A DNA stretch of 64,000 bases, from NCBI RefSeq assembly GCF_040549485.1, contig NZ_JBEPTK010000001.1, positions 558,001 to 622,000 of the forward strand, given 5' to 3'. Made by a program: the position numbers and the translations under genes. The stretch comes from Constrictibacter sp. MBR-5. Its GTDB lineage: Bacteria; Pseudomonadota; Alphaproteobacteria; JAJUGE01. This document shows positions 38,016-47,187 of the stretch, piece by piece. Under the pieces are notes generated by a model, which worked only from the letters and a program-made list of their open reading frames with translations, was not told the DNA's origin and made no database searches. Within the stretch, counting starts at the first letter, position 1. Each line of letters begins with the position of its first letter.

Positions 38016-38794
38016 ATCTTCTCGGGGATATAGAAGCGGCGCTTGTTCAGCACGATGCCCGCCAGGTTGGCGCCGCGCGCCATGATCATGTCCCGCAGGT
38101 CCGCCACCACCGGCGTCCGCGACGACTCGGCCTCAACGACCAGCACCACAAGATCCGCGAGGTTCGACACGACCAGCCCGTCGACCGAACGGCTGGCGGC
38201 CGGCGTGTCGACCACGGTGAAGCTGATCCGATCGCGTAGATTGTCCCAGAAGGCGGGCTGGTTGCCGACCTGGGCCGTCTGGCCGTCACGCAGGGATTCG
38301 TGCCGGAACCGGCTGACCAGCAGGCGCGATGCGCCGGCGCGATGGAAACTCATCAGGGGACCGCGCGCCGCATTCGGCAGTTCGGTCACCACATGCTCGC
38401 CCGACAGGCGCCACAGCGGCGTGGAGTCGACCCCGATGTCGAGCGAATCGCCGAGGGCGAGGTTGCGGTCGCGCGCCGCCGCCTGCTGAAACCAGTCGTA
38501 CTGCGACGGCCCGGTCGTGTTCAGGTCGAGCAGCGTCACATACTGCTGCGCCTGCAGCGTCGCCGCACGGGCGAAAGCCCGGGCGATGGTCGACGTGCCT
38601 TCGCCGGGCTGCGCCGAGATGAACTGCACGACCCGTCCGGCGCCCTCGGTCAGGGGTGGGTTCAGGACGGCGAAGAGCCGCTGCATCTCGCCCAGAAGGG
38701 CGAGTTCGTCGGCATCCCGCGGTCCCGAGGAGGACGGCACAGCCGCCGGTGCGTACTCCGGCGTACGCAGAAAGGACAAGGCGGACTTGCGCAT
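38000..38794 (-). CDS. Wzc/CpsD-like EPS ATPase with altered Walker A
   Basis: Cytoplasmic P-loop protein of the bacterial tyrosine-kinase type (CpsD/CapB, or the ATPase half of Wzc), 264 residues. The expected Walker A position reads SAQPGEGTSTIAR, with Thr where Lys is normal. The Walker A' region is YVTLLDLNTTG, lacking the DxD. Walker B is ISFTVVDTPAASRSVDG. Near the C-terminus is VLNKRRFYIPEKIYRRL with only two tyrosines rather than a cluster. It starts in a one-base TGATG overlap with the GumC-like gene, so the two form a split Wzc. Kinase activity is doubtful; a regulatory role is plausible. Confidence 0.85.
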   Translation of the reverse strand: MRKSALSFLRTPEYAPAAVPSSSGPRDADELALLGEMQRLFAVLNPPLTEGAGRVVQFISAQPGEGTSTIARAFARAATLQAQQYVTLLDLNTTGPSQYDWFQQAAARDRNLALGDSLDIGVDSTPLWRLSGEHVVTELPNAARGPLMSFHRAGASRLLVSRFRHESLRDGQTAQVGNQPAFWDNLRDRISFTVVDTPAASRSVDGLVVSNLADLVVLVVEAESSRTPVVADLRDMIMARGANLAGIVLNKRRFYIPEKIYRRL

Positions 38795-40338
38795 CAGCCG
38801 ACGCTCCGTCGCCGCGGCGACACAGGTGAACCTTCGTCCGCCGGCGGCGGCGCCGCGGCACCATTCGCACCGGCCAATCCCTCCTTGAACCCGACCGTAC
38901 CGAGCACGGGCAGGCCGAGCGCCCGCTCCGCGGCTTCCGGCGTGCCGATCGTGGTGCGGCTGAAGTCGCGGACGAAGCCGGCGGCGAGCGCCGTCGCCGC
39001 GCCGCCGATCATGCCGAGCAGGATGATCAGCGGCTGGCGGTTCTTCCCCTTCGTCGGCGGGGTCGCACGCTCGATGATCCGCACGTTCGCCGCCTGGCGC
39101 TGGTCCATGTCCTCGAGGATCCTCGCTTCCTCCGACCGGCCCGCATACGCCTCGTACTGCTGCTTGAGGATGTCGCGTTCCAGGACGAGGGAGCGATACT
39201 CCCGCTCCGGCTCGTCCAGGGCGATTCGACGTTGTGCCATCGTCTGGATCTGCGACTCGAGCGCGTCGCGCCGGGCGCGCAGAGCATCGACGTCGGCGCG
39301 CAGCCGGATCGCCTCCGCGGAGAGCTGTTCGTAGATCGGATTGGCGCCGACACGGCGCGTGCCGGGACCGCGGCCGCTCTCCTGCTCGATGAAGTTGCGG
39401 ACCAGCGCGAGCTGCTCCTCGACATCGCGGACGAACCGGCTGTTCGCCGTATACTTGGCGAGCAGTTCGTTGCGCCGCAGTTCGAGTTCGAGAAGCCGTG
39501 CCTTGGCCGTCTCCAGCGCGCCGGCGGTGTTCGTCTCGGAATAGAGCGGCGTGTTCCGCGGCACGCTCTTCATGCTGGATTCGACGGCCTCGAGCCGGGC
39601 GGTCGCCTCCTCGAGCCGGCTCGCCGTATCGAGCTGCTGCGACTTCAACTCGCTCTCCTGGCGGAGCAGCAGGATCTTCTGCTCCTCGAAGGAGGTGATG
39701 TTGTGCTTCTGCTGGAACGCCTGGAGCTTGGCCTCCGCTTCGTTGAGCCGACTGGAGAAATCCTCGCGCTGGGAACTGAGGAACGCCGAGCCACGATGGC
39801 TGTAGACGTCGCGCCGGCGCTGCAGATAGAGGTCGACCAGCGTGTTGAGCGCGGCCGCCGCCACCGCGGGGTCGCGATGCTCGAAGGCCAGCCGGACGAC
39901 GGTCGAATCGGTGACCGGCTCGATCACCAGGCGGTCGGAGAAGGCATCGACGGCGCTGTTTAGGGCCGCGCGGCGCTTTTCGCCGCCCGCCGCCGCATCG
40001 TCGGCCAGTCCCGGGTACATCCGCGCCAGCCCGACCTTCTCGATCATGGCTTCCATCAGGGCGCGGTTGTTCAGGATCTCCATCTCCGACTTGACGATCC
40101 GGCTCTGCTCCATGGAGATCGTGCCGGTCGACTCGCCCACGTCGGGCCGCAACGTGTAGTCGCCGCTCAGCAGCACCAGCAGCTTCGATTCCGCCTCGAA
40201 CTTCACGCTCGGCAGGAACGAGACGATCACCGCCAGCACGAAGATGCCGACGAACACGCCGGCCAGGAGCCTGCGCTCGCGGAAGATCAGAGTCAGGAAC
40301 TCGCGCAGCCCATAGCGCGTGGAGAGCGGTCGACCCAT
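38794..40338 (-). CDS. GumC/Wzz-type polysaccharide co-polymerase
   Basis: Inner-membrane chain-length/export regulator of exopolysaccharide, 514 residues from ATG 40338 (MGRPLSTRYGLREFLTLIFR). The first membrane segment is at about 22-42 (LLAGVFVGIFVLAVIVSFLP), followed by the Wzz domain (YTLRPDVGESTGTISMEQSR). A long coiled-coil region spans about 180-400 (FSSRLNEAEAKLQAFQQKHN onward). The GNVR-like segment near 400 leads to the second membrane segment (PLIILLGMIGGAATALAAGF). A short C-terminal Pro/Ala-rich tail ends it, with no kinase domain. It is divergent from the Wza-like gene across 200 bases. Confidence 0.9.
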   Translation of the reverse strand: MGRPLSTRYGLREFLTLIFRERRLLAGVFVGIFVLAVIVSFLPSVKFEAESKLLVLLSGDYTLRPDVGESTGTISMEQSRIVKSEMEILNNRALMEAMIEKVGLARMYPGLADDAAAGGEKRRAALNSAVDAFSDRLVIEPVTDSTVVRLAFEHRDPAVAAAALNTLVDLYLQRRRDVYSHRGSAFLSSQREDFSSRLNEAEAKLQAFQQKHNITSFEEQKILLLRQESELKSQQLDTASRLEEATARLEAVESSMKSVPRNTPLYSETNTAGALETAKARLLELELRRNELLAKYTANSRFVRDVEEQLALVRNFIEQESGRGPGTRRVGANPIYEQLSAEAIRLRADVDALRARRDALESQIQTMAQRRIALDEPEREYRSLVLERDILKQQYEAYAGRSEEARILEDMDQRQAANVRIIERATPPTKGKNRQPLIILLGMIGGAATALAAGFVRDFSRTTIGTPEAAERALGLPVLGTVGFKEGLAGANGAAAPPPADEGSPVSPRRRSVG

Positions 40339-40538
40339 CGAACGCTCACCCGCCGCTGCGCGACTGCCCGCCTGCTCGTCGATTGACTTCGCCACCGTAA
40401 GGGGATTGCCTTGTCCGGGGGTTGCAGTGGGAAAACCGGCGTGGCCGATTAACCCGTTCTGGGGAAAGATCCCACTAGAATGATAACATAGCATTGACGG
40501 GGTGGCCCCCGCACGGGGCTTGTTGGGGGGCGTAGTAC

Positions 40539-41237
40539 GTGCGCGCATTCAGACTGATTTCCTTGGCGATCCTCGCTGCCGCCCTGGCGGCCTGCGCCGG
40601 GCCGCGCCTGCCCGCCAGCGTGGCGCTGCCCGACCGATTCGAGGCCTGGGACGCCACGGTGGCCGAGTACCGCCTGCGTCCGGGCGACGAACTCGACGTG
40701 CGGCTCATCCACAACCCGGAATTCAGCGACCGACTGACCGTGGCACCCGACGGCCAGATCGCGATGCCGCTGATCGGCTTCGTCACCGCCGGCGGCAAGA
40801 CCCCGCGCGAGCTGCAGTTCGAACTGCTGGCGCGCTTCCGGCGCGAGTTGCGCCAGCCGGAGGTCACGGTCGTGCCGCGCACCTTCGCCTCGCAGCGCGT
40901 CTTCGTCGGCGGCGAGGTCGCCAACCCGGGCATCTACGACCTGCCGCACGAGATCGGCGTGCTTCAGGCGGTGGTCATCGCCGGGGGCTTCCGTCCGACC
41001 GCCCGGGAGGATTCGGTGGTGCTGATCCGGCGCACCCCGCGTGAGACGCCGATGGCGCGTCTGGTCGACGTGGCGGCGGTCGTGCACGAGGGCGCGCTCG
41101 ACGCCGACGTGCCGCTGCGCGCGCACGACGTCGTCTACGTGCCGCGCTCCGGCGCGGCCGAGGTCGGCCACTTCGTCGACCAGTACATTCGGCAGGTGCT
41201 GCCGTTCGACCGGAGCATCAGCTACAGCCTCAACTGA
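40539..41237 (+). CDS. Wza/GumB-like polysaccharide export lipoprotein
   Basis: Outer-membrane auxiliary protein for exopolysaccharide export, 232 residues. Starts at GTG 40539 with a run of G upstream. A lipoprotein signal peptide ends in the lipobox LAAALAACAG. The Poly_export domain is YRLRPGDELDVRLIHNPEFS, DRLTVAPDGQIAMPLIGFVT, and a SLBB domain follows (RVFVGGEVANPGIYDLPHEI, GVLQAVVIAGGFRPTAREDS). It ends with VVYVPRSGAAEVGHFVDQYI. It lacks the long C-terminal helix set of E. coli Wza. First gene of the plus-strand EPS arm. Confidence 0.93.
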   Translation: MRAFRLISLAILAAALAACAGPRLPASVALPDRFEAWDATVAEYRLRPGDELDVRLIHNPEFSDRLTVAPDGQIAMPLIGFVTAGGKTPRELQFELLARFRRELRQPEVTVVPRTFASQRVFVGGEVANPGIYDLPHEIGVLQAVVIAGGFRPTAREDSVVLIRRTPRETPMARLVDVAAVVHEGALDADVPLRAHDVVYVPRSGAAEVGHFVDQYIRQVLPFDRSISYSLN

Positions 41238-41247
41238 CGCAGCATCC

Positions 41248-42570
41248 ATGCCGGTAAGCGAGAGGCGAGACCAGGGACTGCACGACCGCGCGGCACGATG
41301 GTTCGCAGTCGTCGGGCTCCTCCTGTTCTCCGAGGCCTTCTTCAACCTCGCCGTCGCCCCGACCGACCGCGTCGACGACGCCTCGTTCCTGCGCCTGGTC
41401 TGGCCGCCGATCTACCTCGGCACGCTCTGGGCGATCACCTATCGGCCACGCGACATCGTTCTCGCGGCTCGGCGGAACTGGCTGATGATGATCGTCGTCG
41501 GCCTGTGCATCGCCTCGACGGTCTGGTCGGTCGACCCGGCCATCAGCCTGCGCCGGGCGATCGCGCTGGCGTTCACGACGCTGTTCGGCCTCTGGCTCGC
41601 CGTCCGCTTCACGCCCCGCGAACGGCTGCTGCTGCTCGCCCGCACCTTCGTGATCATTGCGATCGGCAGCGTGTTGATGGCGCTGCTGCTGCCGCGCTAC
41701 GGCATCATGCAGGAGATCCACCCCGGCGCCTGGAGCGGTGCGTTTCCGCAGAAGAACAAGCTCGGCCAGATCATGGTCTACGGCGCCGCCGTCTTCACGA
41801 TCGTCGCGGTCACGATGCCCGACCTGCGCCGCCGCGCGATTGTCGGCCTGGGCCTCTGCATCGCCCTCGTTCTGCTGTCGACCTCGATGACCTCGCTGCT
41901 CGGGCTGCTGCTGATGGGGGCGGCCGTCCTCTCCGCAACGGTCCTGCTGCGACGGCCGGTCCTGGCGGTACTGCTGATCTACGGGTCGCTGGTCTCCGCA
42001 GCCGTGCTGACCATATCGCTGGCGCTCGACGCCGATGCGGTGTTCCAGATGATCGGCCGTGACGCCTCGATGACCGGCCGGACCGATATTTGGGGGCCGC
42101 TCTGGGAACGCCTCTCGACGCGTCCGTGGCTGGGCTTCGGATACAGCGCCTTCTGGCACGATCCCGAGGGCCCGGCCTGGGCGATCCGGCGCGCCGTCCA
42201 ATGGGACGTGCCGAGCGCACACAACGGTTGGGTCGAGCTCTGGCTCGACGTCGGCATCGGCGGCGTCGTCCTCTTCGGCGTCGGCTTCCTCGTCGCAACC
42301 GCCCGGGCCGTCGCCGGCGCCTTCCGCGAGGTGGGAACCGAGACTCTGTGGACGCTCGTCTTCCTGACCCTGTTCCTGCTCTTCAGCATCTCGGAATCGA
42401 GCATCGCCCGGCAGAACAATCTCGTGTGGGTGATGTACGTCGCCTTCACGGCGGCGTATGGATGGCGTCCGGAGCCGCGCCGCCTGCGTCCGCTCGCGCG
42501 GATCGTGTGGCCGGAGCGGCATCCGGGTCAGCGGGCGCCGGGGCAGGGAACGAGCACCCCACTGCGCTGA
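41248..42570 (+). CDS. O-antigen ligase/polymerase-like membrane protein
   Basis: Inner-membrane glycan polymerase or ligase of the Wzy_C family, 440 residues and about ten hydrophobic segments. Start at 41248, ten bases after the Wza-like stop. The periplasmic signature is visible: GAFPQKNKLGQIM, then DASMTGRTDIWGPLWERLST, GFGYSAFWHD and AHNGWVELWLDVGIGGVVLF. In an EPS locus with a flippase it most likely polymerises the repeat unit. A ligase to lipid A is the alternative. Confidence 0.9.
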   Translation: MPVSERRDQGLHDRAARWFAVVGLLLFSEAFFNLAVAPTDRVDDASFLRLVWPPIYLGTLWAITYRPRDIVLAARRNWLMMIVVGLCIASTVWSVDPAISLRRAIALAFTTLFGLWLAVRFTPRERLLLLARTFVIIAIGSVLMALLLPRYGIMQEIHPGAWSGAFPQKNKLGQIMVYGAAVFTIVAVTMPDLRRRAIVGLGLCIALVLLSTSMTSLLGLLLMGAAVLSATVLLRRPVLAVLLIYGSLVSAAVLTISLALDADAVFQMIGRDASMTGRTDIWGPLWERLSTRPWLGFGYSAFWHDPEGPAWAIRRAVQWDVPSAHNGWVELWLDVGIGGVVLFGVGFLVATARAVAGAFREVGTETLWTLVFLTLFLLFSISESSIARQNNLVWVMYVAFTAAYGWRPEPRRLRPLARIVWPERHPGQRAPGQGTSTPLR

Positions 42571-42621
42571 CGGAGCGCTCCGGCAGGCACTGCCGATCGA
42601 GCGGGCGGATACGGGACAGAG

Positions 42622-43563
42622 ATGGACCTACAGGCATACAGCACGTTCACACGCCGCGAATGGTCGGCGCTGCGCTTCAACACGCCGCTCACCCTGTCCG
42701 AAGCGGACCTCGTGGCGCTGAGCGGCCTGAACGAGGTCGTCTCGGAGCAGGAGGTGGTCGAGGTCTACCTGCCGCTCTCGCGACTCCTGAACCTGCATGT
42801 CCGGGCGGCGCGCCAGCTGGGCGCGGTCAAGGACGAGTTCCTCGGCCGCTTCGTCCGCAGCCCGCCCTATGTCGTCGCCATCGCCGGCAGCGTCGCGGTC
42901 GGCAAGAGCACCTTCGCGCGTGTCTTGCAGGCGATCCTTGCCCGCTGGCCCGACCATCCGCACGTCGAGCTGGTGACCACGGACGGTTTCCTGCGCCCCA
43001 ACGCATGGCTTCAGGAGAACGGCCTGATGCAGCGCAAGGGCTTCCCCGAGAGCTACGACCTGCGCGCCATGGTGGAGTTCCTGGGACGGGTGAAGTCGGG
43101 CGCGGCCGAGGCGAAGGCGCCGGTCTACTCGCATCAGGCGTACGACATCGTTCCCGGCCAATGGCAGACGGTGGCCCAGCCCGACATCCTGATCTTCGAG
43201 GGTCTGAACGTGCTGCAGACCAAGACCGCCGAAGGGCCCGTCGGCCGGTCGCCGGCGGTCCTCGTTTCGGACTTCTTCGACTTCTCGCTCTATCTCGACG
43301 CCGACAGGACGGACATCGAGAACTGGTACATCGAGCGGTTCCTCCTGCTTCAGCGCGGCGCGTTCCGCAAGCGCTCGTCCTTCTTCCACCACTACAAGGA
43401 CCTGCCCGACCGCGAGGCGCGCGACATCGCGCGGCAGATCTGGCGCGACATCAACCTGCTGAACCTGACCGAAAACATCCTGCCGACCCGCGAGCGCGCG
43501 CACGTCGTGCTGCGCAAGCGCGCCGACCACATGATCGGCGAGGTCCGGCTCCGCCAGATCTGA
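42622..43563 (+). CDS. coaA: type I pantothenate kinase
   Basis: First enzyme of coenzyme A biosynthesis (pantothenate to 4'-phosphopantothenate), 313 residues, normal bacterial CoaA length. Conserved parts: [20 protein letters not shown], Walker [71 protein letters not shown] and [10 protein letters not shown]. The gene lies in the middle of the EPS locus, about 50 bases after the polymerase and converging on the deacetylase. That is an unexpected place for a housekeeping gene. Bound by CoA feedback in the E. coli enzyme; not readable here. Confidence 0.97.
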   Translation: MDLQAYSTFTRREWSALRFNTPLTLSEADLVALSGLNEVVSEQEVVEVYLPLSRLLNLHVRAARQLGAVKDEFLGRFVRSPPYVVAIAGSVAVGKSTFARVLQAILARWPDHPHVELVTTDGFLRPNAWLQENGLMQRKGFPESYDLRAMVEFLGRVKSGAAEAKAPVYSHQAYDIVPGQWQTVAQPDILIFEGLNVLQTKTAEGPVGRSPAVLVSDFFDFSLYLDADRTDIENWYIERFLLLQRGAFRKRSSFFHHYKDLPDREARDIARQIWRDINLLNLTENILPTRERAHVVLRKRADHMIGEVRLRQI

Positions 43564-43585
43564 GCGTGGGATCCGGCGGCTCGCG

Positions 43586-44374
43586 TCAGGCGCCGTCGGA
43601 CAGCCCGATCTCGGCGAGCGCCGCGCGCACGGTCAGGATGGCACAGCCCGCCGCGGCCGCCGCGGCGGCCACCCGCTCCAGCTGGTCCGGCGTCGACCCG
43701 TACGCGGTGGGCCGGGCGCGCACGTCGTGGCTGAAGAAGATGACCCAGCCGTTGCGCCGCCGCGCCTCGTCGATCAGCGCGAGCGCCGGGCCGATATTCT
43801 CCTCGCCGTAGATCTTCTGCGACGGCAGCAGTGCGGCGTCGATCATCCCCGCGCAAAGACCCGGCCAGATGCCGCGCGCCGTCGTGAACCGCCCGCCCAT
43901 CAGCGCCTTGGAATCGATCCCGACATTGCCGTAGGGATAGGCGAAGTTCGTCATCCGATAGCCCGGAACGATTTCCGCCAGCCGCGCGGCGTTGCGGTCG
44001 AGGTCCGCCGCGAGCACGCCGGGCTCGGTCAAGGCGCAGTCGAGATGCGCATAGGTGTGGCAGGCGAGTTCGTGCCCCGCCGCCACCATGTCCGGCAGCA
44101 CAGAGGCGTCGAAGCCCTCGCCGCTCATGTCGAAGCGGCGGTCGTCGGCGAGGCAGACGTAATAGGTGGCGCGCCCGCCATGGCGCTCCAGGATCGGCGC
44201 CCCCTCGTGCAGCGCCGACGGCGGGAAATCATCGAAGGTGAAGGACACGATCGGCCGGCTGTTGGCCATGCGGTGTGGCCGGCGGTGCCGCAGCGGCACG
44301 ATGCGCCGGTAGACCTTGTTGAGGAACGCGCCCTGCTCCCGATAGAGCCGCGCGATGGCCGGAACGTCGTTCAT
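43586..44374 (-). CDS. polysaccharide deacetylase (NodB/CE4 fold)
   Basis: Predicted N- or O-deacetylase of surface glycans, 262 residues. GGAGAGAC precedes ATG 44374. CE4 motifs: VSFTFDDFPPSA with the catalytic Asp pair, then HELACHTYAHLDCAL giving the H-x3-H metal site, and TNFAYPYGNVGIDSKAL. No signal peptide is evident, so it may act in the cytoplasm or be exported otherwise. Its start overlaps the stop of the upstream glycosyltransferase (ATGA), so deacetylation and glycosyl transfer are coupled in expression. Confidence 0.9.
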   Translation of the reverse strand: MNDVPAIARLYREQGAFLNKVYRRIVPLRHRRPHRMANSRPIVSFTFDDFPPSALHEGAPILERHGGRATYYVCLADDRRFDMSGEGFDASVLPDMVAAGHELACHTYAHLDCALTEPGVLAADLDRNAARLAEIVPGYRMTNFAYPYGNVGIDSKALMGGRFTTARGIWPGLCAGMIDAALLPSQKIYGEENIGPALALIDEARRRNGWVIFFSHDVRARPTAYGSTPDQLERVAAAAAAAGCAILTVRAALAEIGLSDGA

Positions 44375-45387
44375 GCCGTCTCTCCGCCGCGGGCACGCGC
44401 CGCGATGTCCCGATAGAGCCATGCCCGGTAGAGCTTGAGCGCCATGTCGCGAAGGCGCATCGGCAGGATCCGGAACCTGTCGGTAACCGCCGCTTCCAGC
44501 AGCCGCAGGATCGCGCGCGGAAACGGCAGCCTCGCCGCCAGCCGCGCGGCGCGGAACAGCGGCAGCCGCTCGACCTCTGCAGGGTGGCGCCCGTAAAGGA
44601 CCTCGAAGTTCGCCACGGACTCGCGGTACTTGGCCAGGAGAACCTCCGCCGAGGAGAAGCCGCGGTGCACCGCCGGATTGTCCACCTGGACGATCGGCGC
44701 CAGCTTCATCGCCCGCATCGCCCAGTCGACATCCTCCCAGCCCCAGCCCCGGAAGGCGTCCGAGAAGGGGCATTCCAGCATGACGTCGCGGCGCACCAGG
44801 AGATTGCTGGTGTATGCGTACTTCGCCGGGTCGCGCTGCCGGTCGACTGCCGGCAGACAGTGGTCGCGCCGGCTCGACCAGACGTGCAGGTCGTGCGCCG
44901 GGTCGTCGTCGACGCCGAGTTCCATCTCGAAGCCGCCGAAGGCGATCCCGACGGGGCGGCTCCGGATCAGGGCGATATAGTCGGCGAGGAAGGTCTCGCG
45001 CTCGACCGTCATGTCGCCATCGAGAAACAGCACGTGCCCGCCGCGCGCCTGCTCCGCGAGCAGGTTGCGGATGCGCGACCGTCCGCGGTTGCGCCCCGCC
45101 AGCAACACGGTGACGGCCGTTCCGTGGACGGCTTCGGCCACGGCGACCGCCGCCGCACCGAAGCGCGGATCGCGCGAGGCGTCGTCGGCGCAGACGATCT
45201 CGACCGCGTCGTCGAGAGTCGTCGCGCACCTGGCAAGGTCGCGCAGCAGCGCCGAAGGATCGGACCCATAGAAGGGCACCAGCACGGACAGCACGATCTG
45301 CGCGTCCGGCGCAGCGGCCGCCGGATTCCGCACCCGCTCCACATCGCCGGCGACCCGGTCGCGCAGCAGCGCCTTATCGACCATCAT
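44371..45387 (-). CDS. glycosyltransferase family 2
   Basis: Cytoplasmic GT-A glycosyltransferase, 338 residues from the first of two adjacent ATGs at 45387, with GAGGGG upstream. It shows LSVLVPFYGSDPSALLRDLA, VEIVCADDASRDPR, HVLFLDGDMTVE (the DxD metal motif) and the acceptor-side SDAFRGWGWEDVDWAMRAMK, typical of galactosyl- or chondroitin-polymerase-like enzymes. It overlaps the flippase stop upstream (ATGA) and the deacetylase start downstream, forming a three-gene coupled unit. Donor and acceptor sugars are unknown. Confidence 0.9.
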   Translation of the reverse strand: MMVDKALLRDRVAGDVERVRNPAAAAPDAQIVLSVLVPFYGSDPSALLRDLARCATTLDDAVEIVCADDASRDPRFGAAAVAVAEAVHGTAVTVLLAGRNRGRSRIRNLLAEQARGGHVLFLDGDMTVERETFLADYIALIRSRPVGIAFGGFEMELGVDDDPAHDLHVWSSRRDHCLPAVDRQRDPAKYAYTSNLLVRRDVMLECPFSDAFRGWGWEDVDWAMRAMKLAPIVQVDNPAVHRGFSSAEVLLAKYRESVANFEVLYGRHPAEVERLPLFRAARLAARLPFPRAILRLLEAAVTDRFRILPMRLRDMALKLYRAWLYRDIAARARGGETA

Positions 45388-46835
45388 CCCGTCCCCCTCG
45401 CCGCCCAGCGGGCGCGCAGACCGGCGACCATCCCGCGGCAGCCGCCGACGTCCAGCAGCAGGGCCAGCGGAACATACACGACGACGCCCGCCGCGATCTT
45501 CAGCAGAAGTGCGAGCACTCCCGCCTCGCCCGGCGCCGCCCAGACGACGGCGCCCATGACGCCCGCGGCGACAGCCCCGCGCAGCACCGTCCCCGGGATG
45601 AGCGGTATCGGGAAGAACCTGCGCCCGACCCAGGTCGCGAGCACCAGCGCCACCGCATAGGAGATCACCGTCGCGATCACCGCACCCGGCAGTCCCATCC
45701 GGGGGATCAGCAGGATGTTGAGCACGACGTTCAGGACGGTCGGCGGCGCCGCCATCCAGGCCATCAGGTCGGTGCGGCGCGACAGGATGAAGGCGTTGTG
45801 GACATAGTGCGCCATCAGCCCGTTCATCAGCGCGGCCAGGACGATCCACGGCACCAGCGTCGACGCCGAGGCACGGAACTCCGCGCCGACCATGACGCTG
45901 GCCAGCGGCGCGGCGATCGCGGCGAGGCCGGCCGCCGCCGGGAAGGCCAGAAGGACGATCATCTCGGCATTGCGGCGGGAGACCTCCACCGCCGCGTCGC
46001 GGCCCTCGCGCTCCAGTGCCGCGATCATCAGCGGCAGGCCGGCCATGGCGATCCAGATGAAGATGATGCCGACGATCCGGCTGGCCAGCGCGTAGCTCGC
46101 CGCATAGACGCCGACGGCGGCCTCGCCGAGATACCAGCCGATGAGATACCGGTCCGCCGCGGCGAGGGCGAACTCCAGCGCCAGCGACATCGACACGGGC
46201 AGGCCGTAGGCGAAGAAACGCTTCAGCTCCGGGAACGACGGCGTGGTCGGCCGCGCGATGCGCACCACCGCCGGCAGGTCGAAGGCCAGGCAGACGAGCG
46301 CCGCCGCCGCCAGCGCCACGAATGGTGCCGCCTCGCGCAGGTCGGTGGTCAGGATCAGGACCAAGGCGACGCCGAGGCCGATGACCGAATAAACGGATTC
46401 GAGGGTACCGAAGAGGCGCACGTTCCGCGCCGCACGGTGCGTCTCGAGGCCCACCATCAGAACGGAGCGCAGCAGCAGCACCGCCAGGCCGAAATACATC
46501 ACGCTGCGGACGGCCGCCGGCAGGCCGGCCGCTTCGACGGCGCCGACGTAGGCGCCCCCGACGAGCAGGCACAGCACCGCGACTGCCGCGTAGCCGGTCG
46601 CGAAATGCTCGCCCAGGCGCCCCTCGCCGCGCGCCGTCTCGTAGAAGCGCGCCATGCCCGCATGCACCCAGGTGAAGCAGGACATCTGCACCAGTTGCGT
46701 GGTCGCCAGGACGAGCGCATAGCGGCCGTACTCTTCCGGCAGCAGCAGGCGCGTGAACAGGATGATGGTGCCGAACGCGACGGCGCCCTGTATGGCGTTG
46801 ACCGGCAAGTAGCCGAGGATGTGGCGCCAGAACAT
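45384..46835 (-). CDS. oligosaccharide flippase (Wzx-like)
   Basis: Inner-membrane lipid-linked oligosaccharide flippase of the MOP superfamily, 483 residues and about 12-14 hydrophobic segments. ATG 46835 is chosen because it begins FWRHILGYLPVNAIQGAVAF; the frame upstream is Arg-rich. Typical parts: TIILFTRLLLPEEYGRYALV, KRFFAYGLPVSMSLALEFAL and ADRYLIGWYLGEAAVGVYAA. It is first in the coupled minus-strand EPS trio with the glycosyltransferase and deacetylase, and divergent from the GH5 gene. Confidence 0.9.
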   Translation of the reverse strand: MFWRHILGYLPVNAIQGAVAFGTIILFTRLLLPEEYGRYALVLATTQLVQMSCFTWVHAGMARFYETARGEGRLGEHFATGYAAVAVLCLLVGGAYVGAVEAAGLPAAVRSVMYFGLAVLLLRSVLMVGLETHRAARNVRLFGTLESVYSVIGLGVALVLILTTDLREAAPFVALAAAALVCLAFDLPAVVRIARPTTPSFPELKRFFAYGLPVSMSLALEFALAAADRYLIGWYLGEAAVGVYAASYALASRIVGIIFIWIAMAGLPLMIAALEREGRDAAVEVSRRNAEMIVLLAFPAAAGLAAIAAPLASVMVGAEFRASASTLVPWIVLAALMNGLMAHYVHNAFILSRRTDLMAWMAAPPTVLNVVLNILLIPRMGLPGAVIATVISYAVALVLATWVGRRFFPIPLIPGTVLRGAVAAGVMGAVVWAAPGEAGVLALLLKIAAGVVVYVPLALLLDVGGCRGMVAGLRARWAARGTG

Positions 46836-47187
46836 GTGGCCTGCGAACCGTAGGTGACGAGCGGCGGATCTGGCACGGAGGCTGCGACCGCGACGCCGGC
46901 GCCGAAGCGCCGCATCGTCTGCCGCCGCCCGGTGGATAGTGAGTCGCACCGATCGGGTCAACCGCGCGGCGGGTGGCGACGACCGGCTCCGGGGTGAATG
47001 TGCTACGCCCGCGGTTTACGGCGGCTTAAAGTCTGCGCTGCACTCTCGCCGCGTCGCAGCACCGCCGTCCTCGACGGTTCTCGGCCGGGCCTCTATATGC
47101 GGGGTGCCCGCATTTCCGGGAAGTCGCCGGCCGGAGCCCTGCCCAGGGCGCCGCCCCGCCTTCGCGCCGTGGAACGATCGGTTCGTC
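46836..47187. other. divergent intergenic region, no clear gene
   Basis: About 350 bases between the divergent flippase and GH5 genes. Open frames across it are Arg-rich continuations of the neighbours. I see no clear consensus promoter, repeat or hairpin; promoters for both EPS arms should lie here. Confidence 0.6.
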
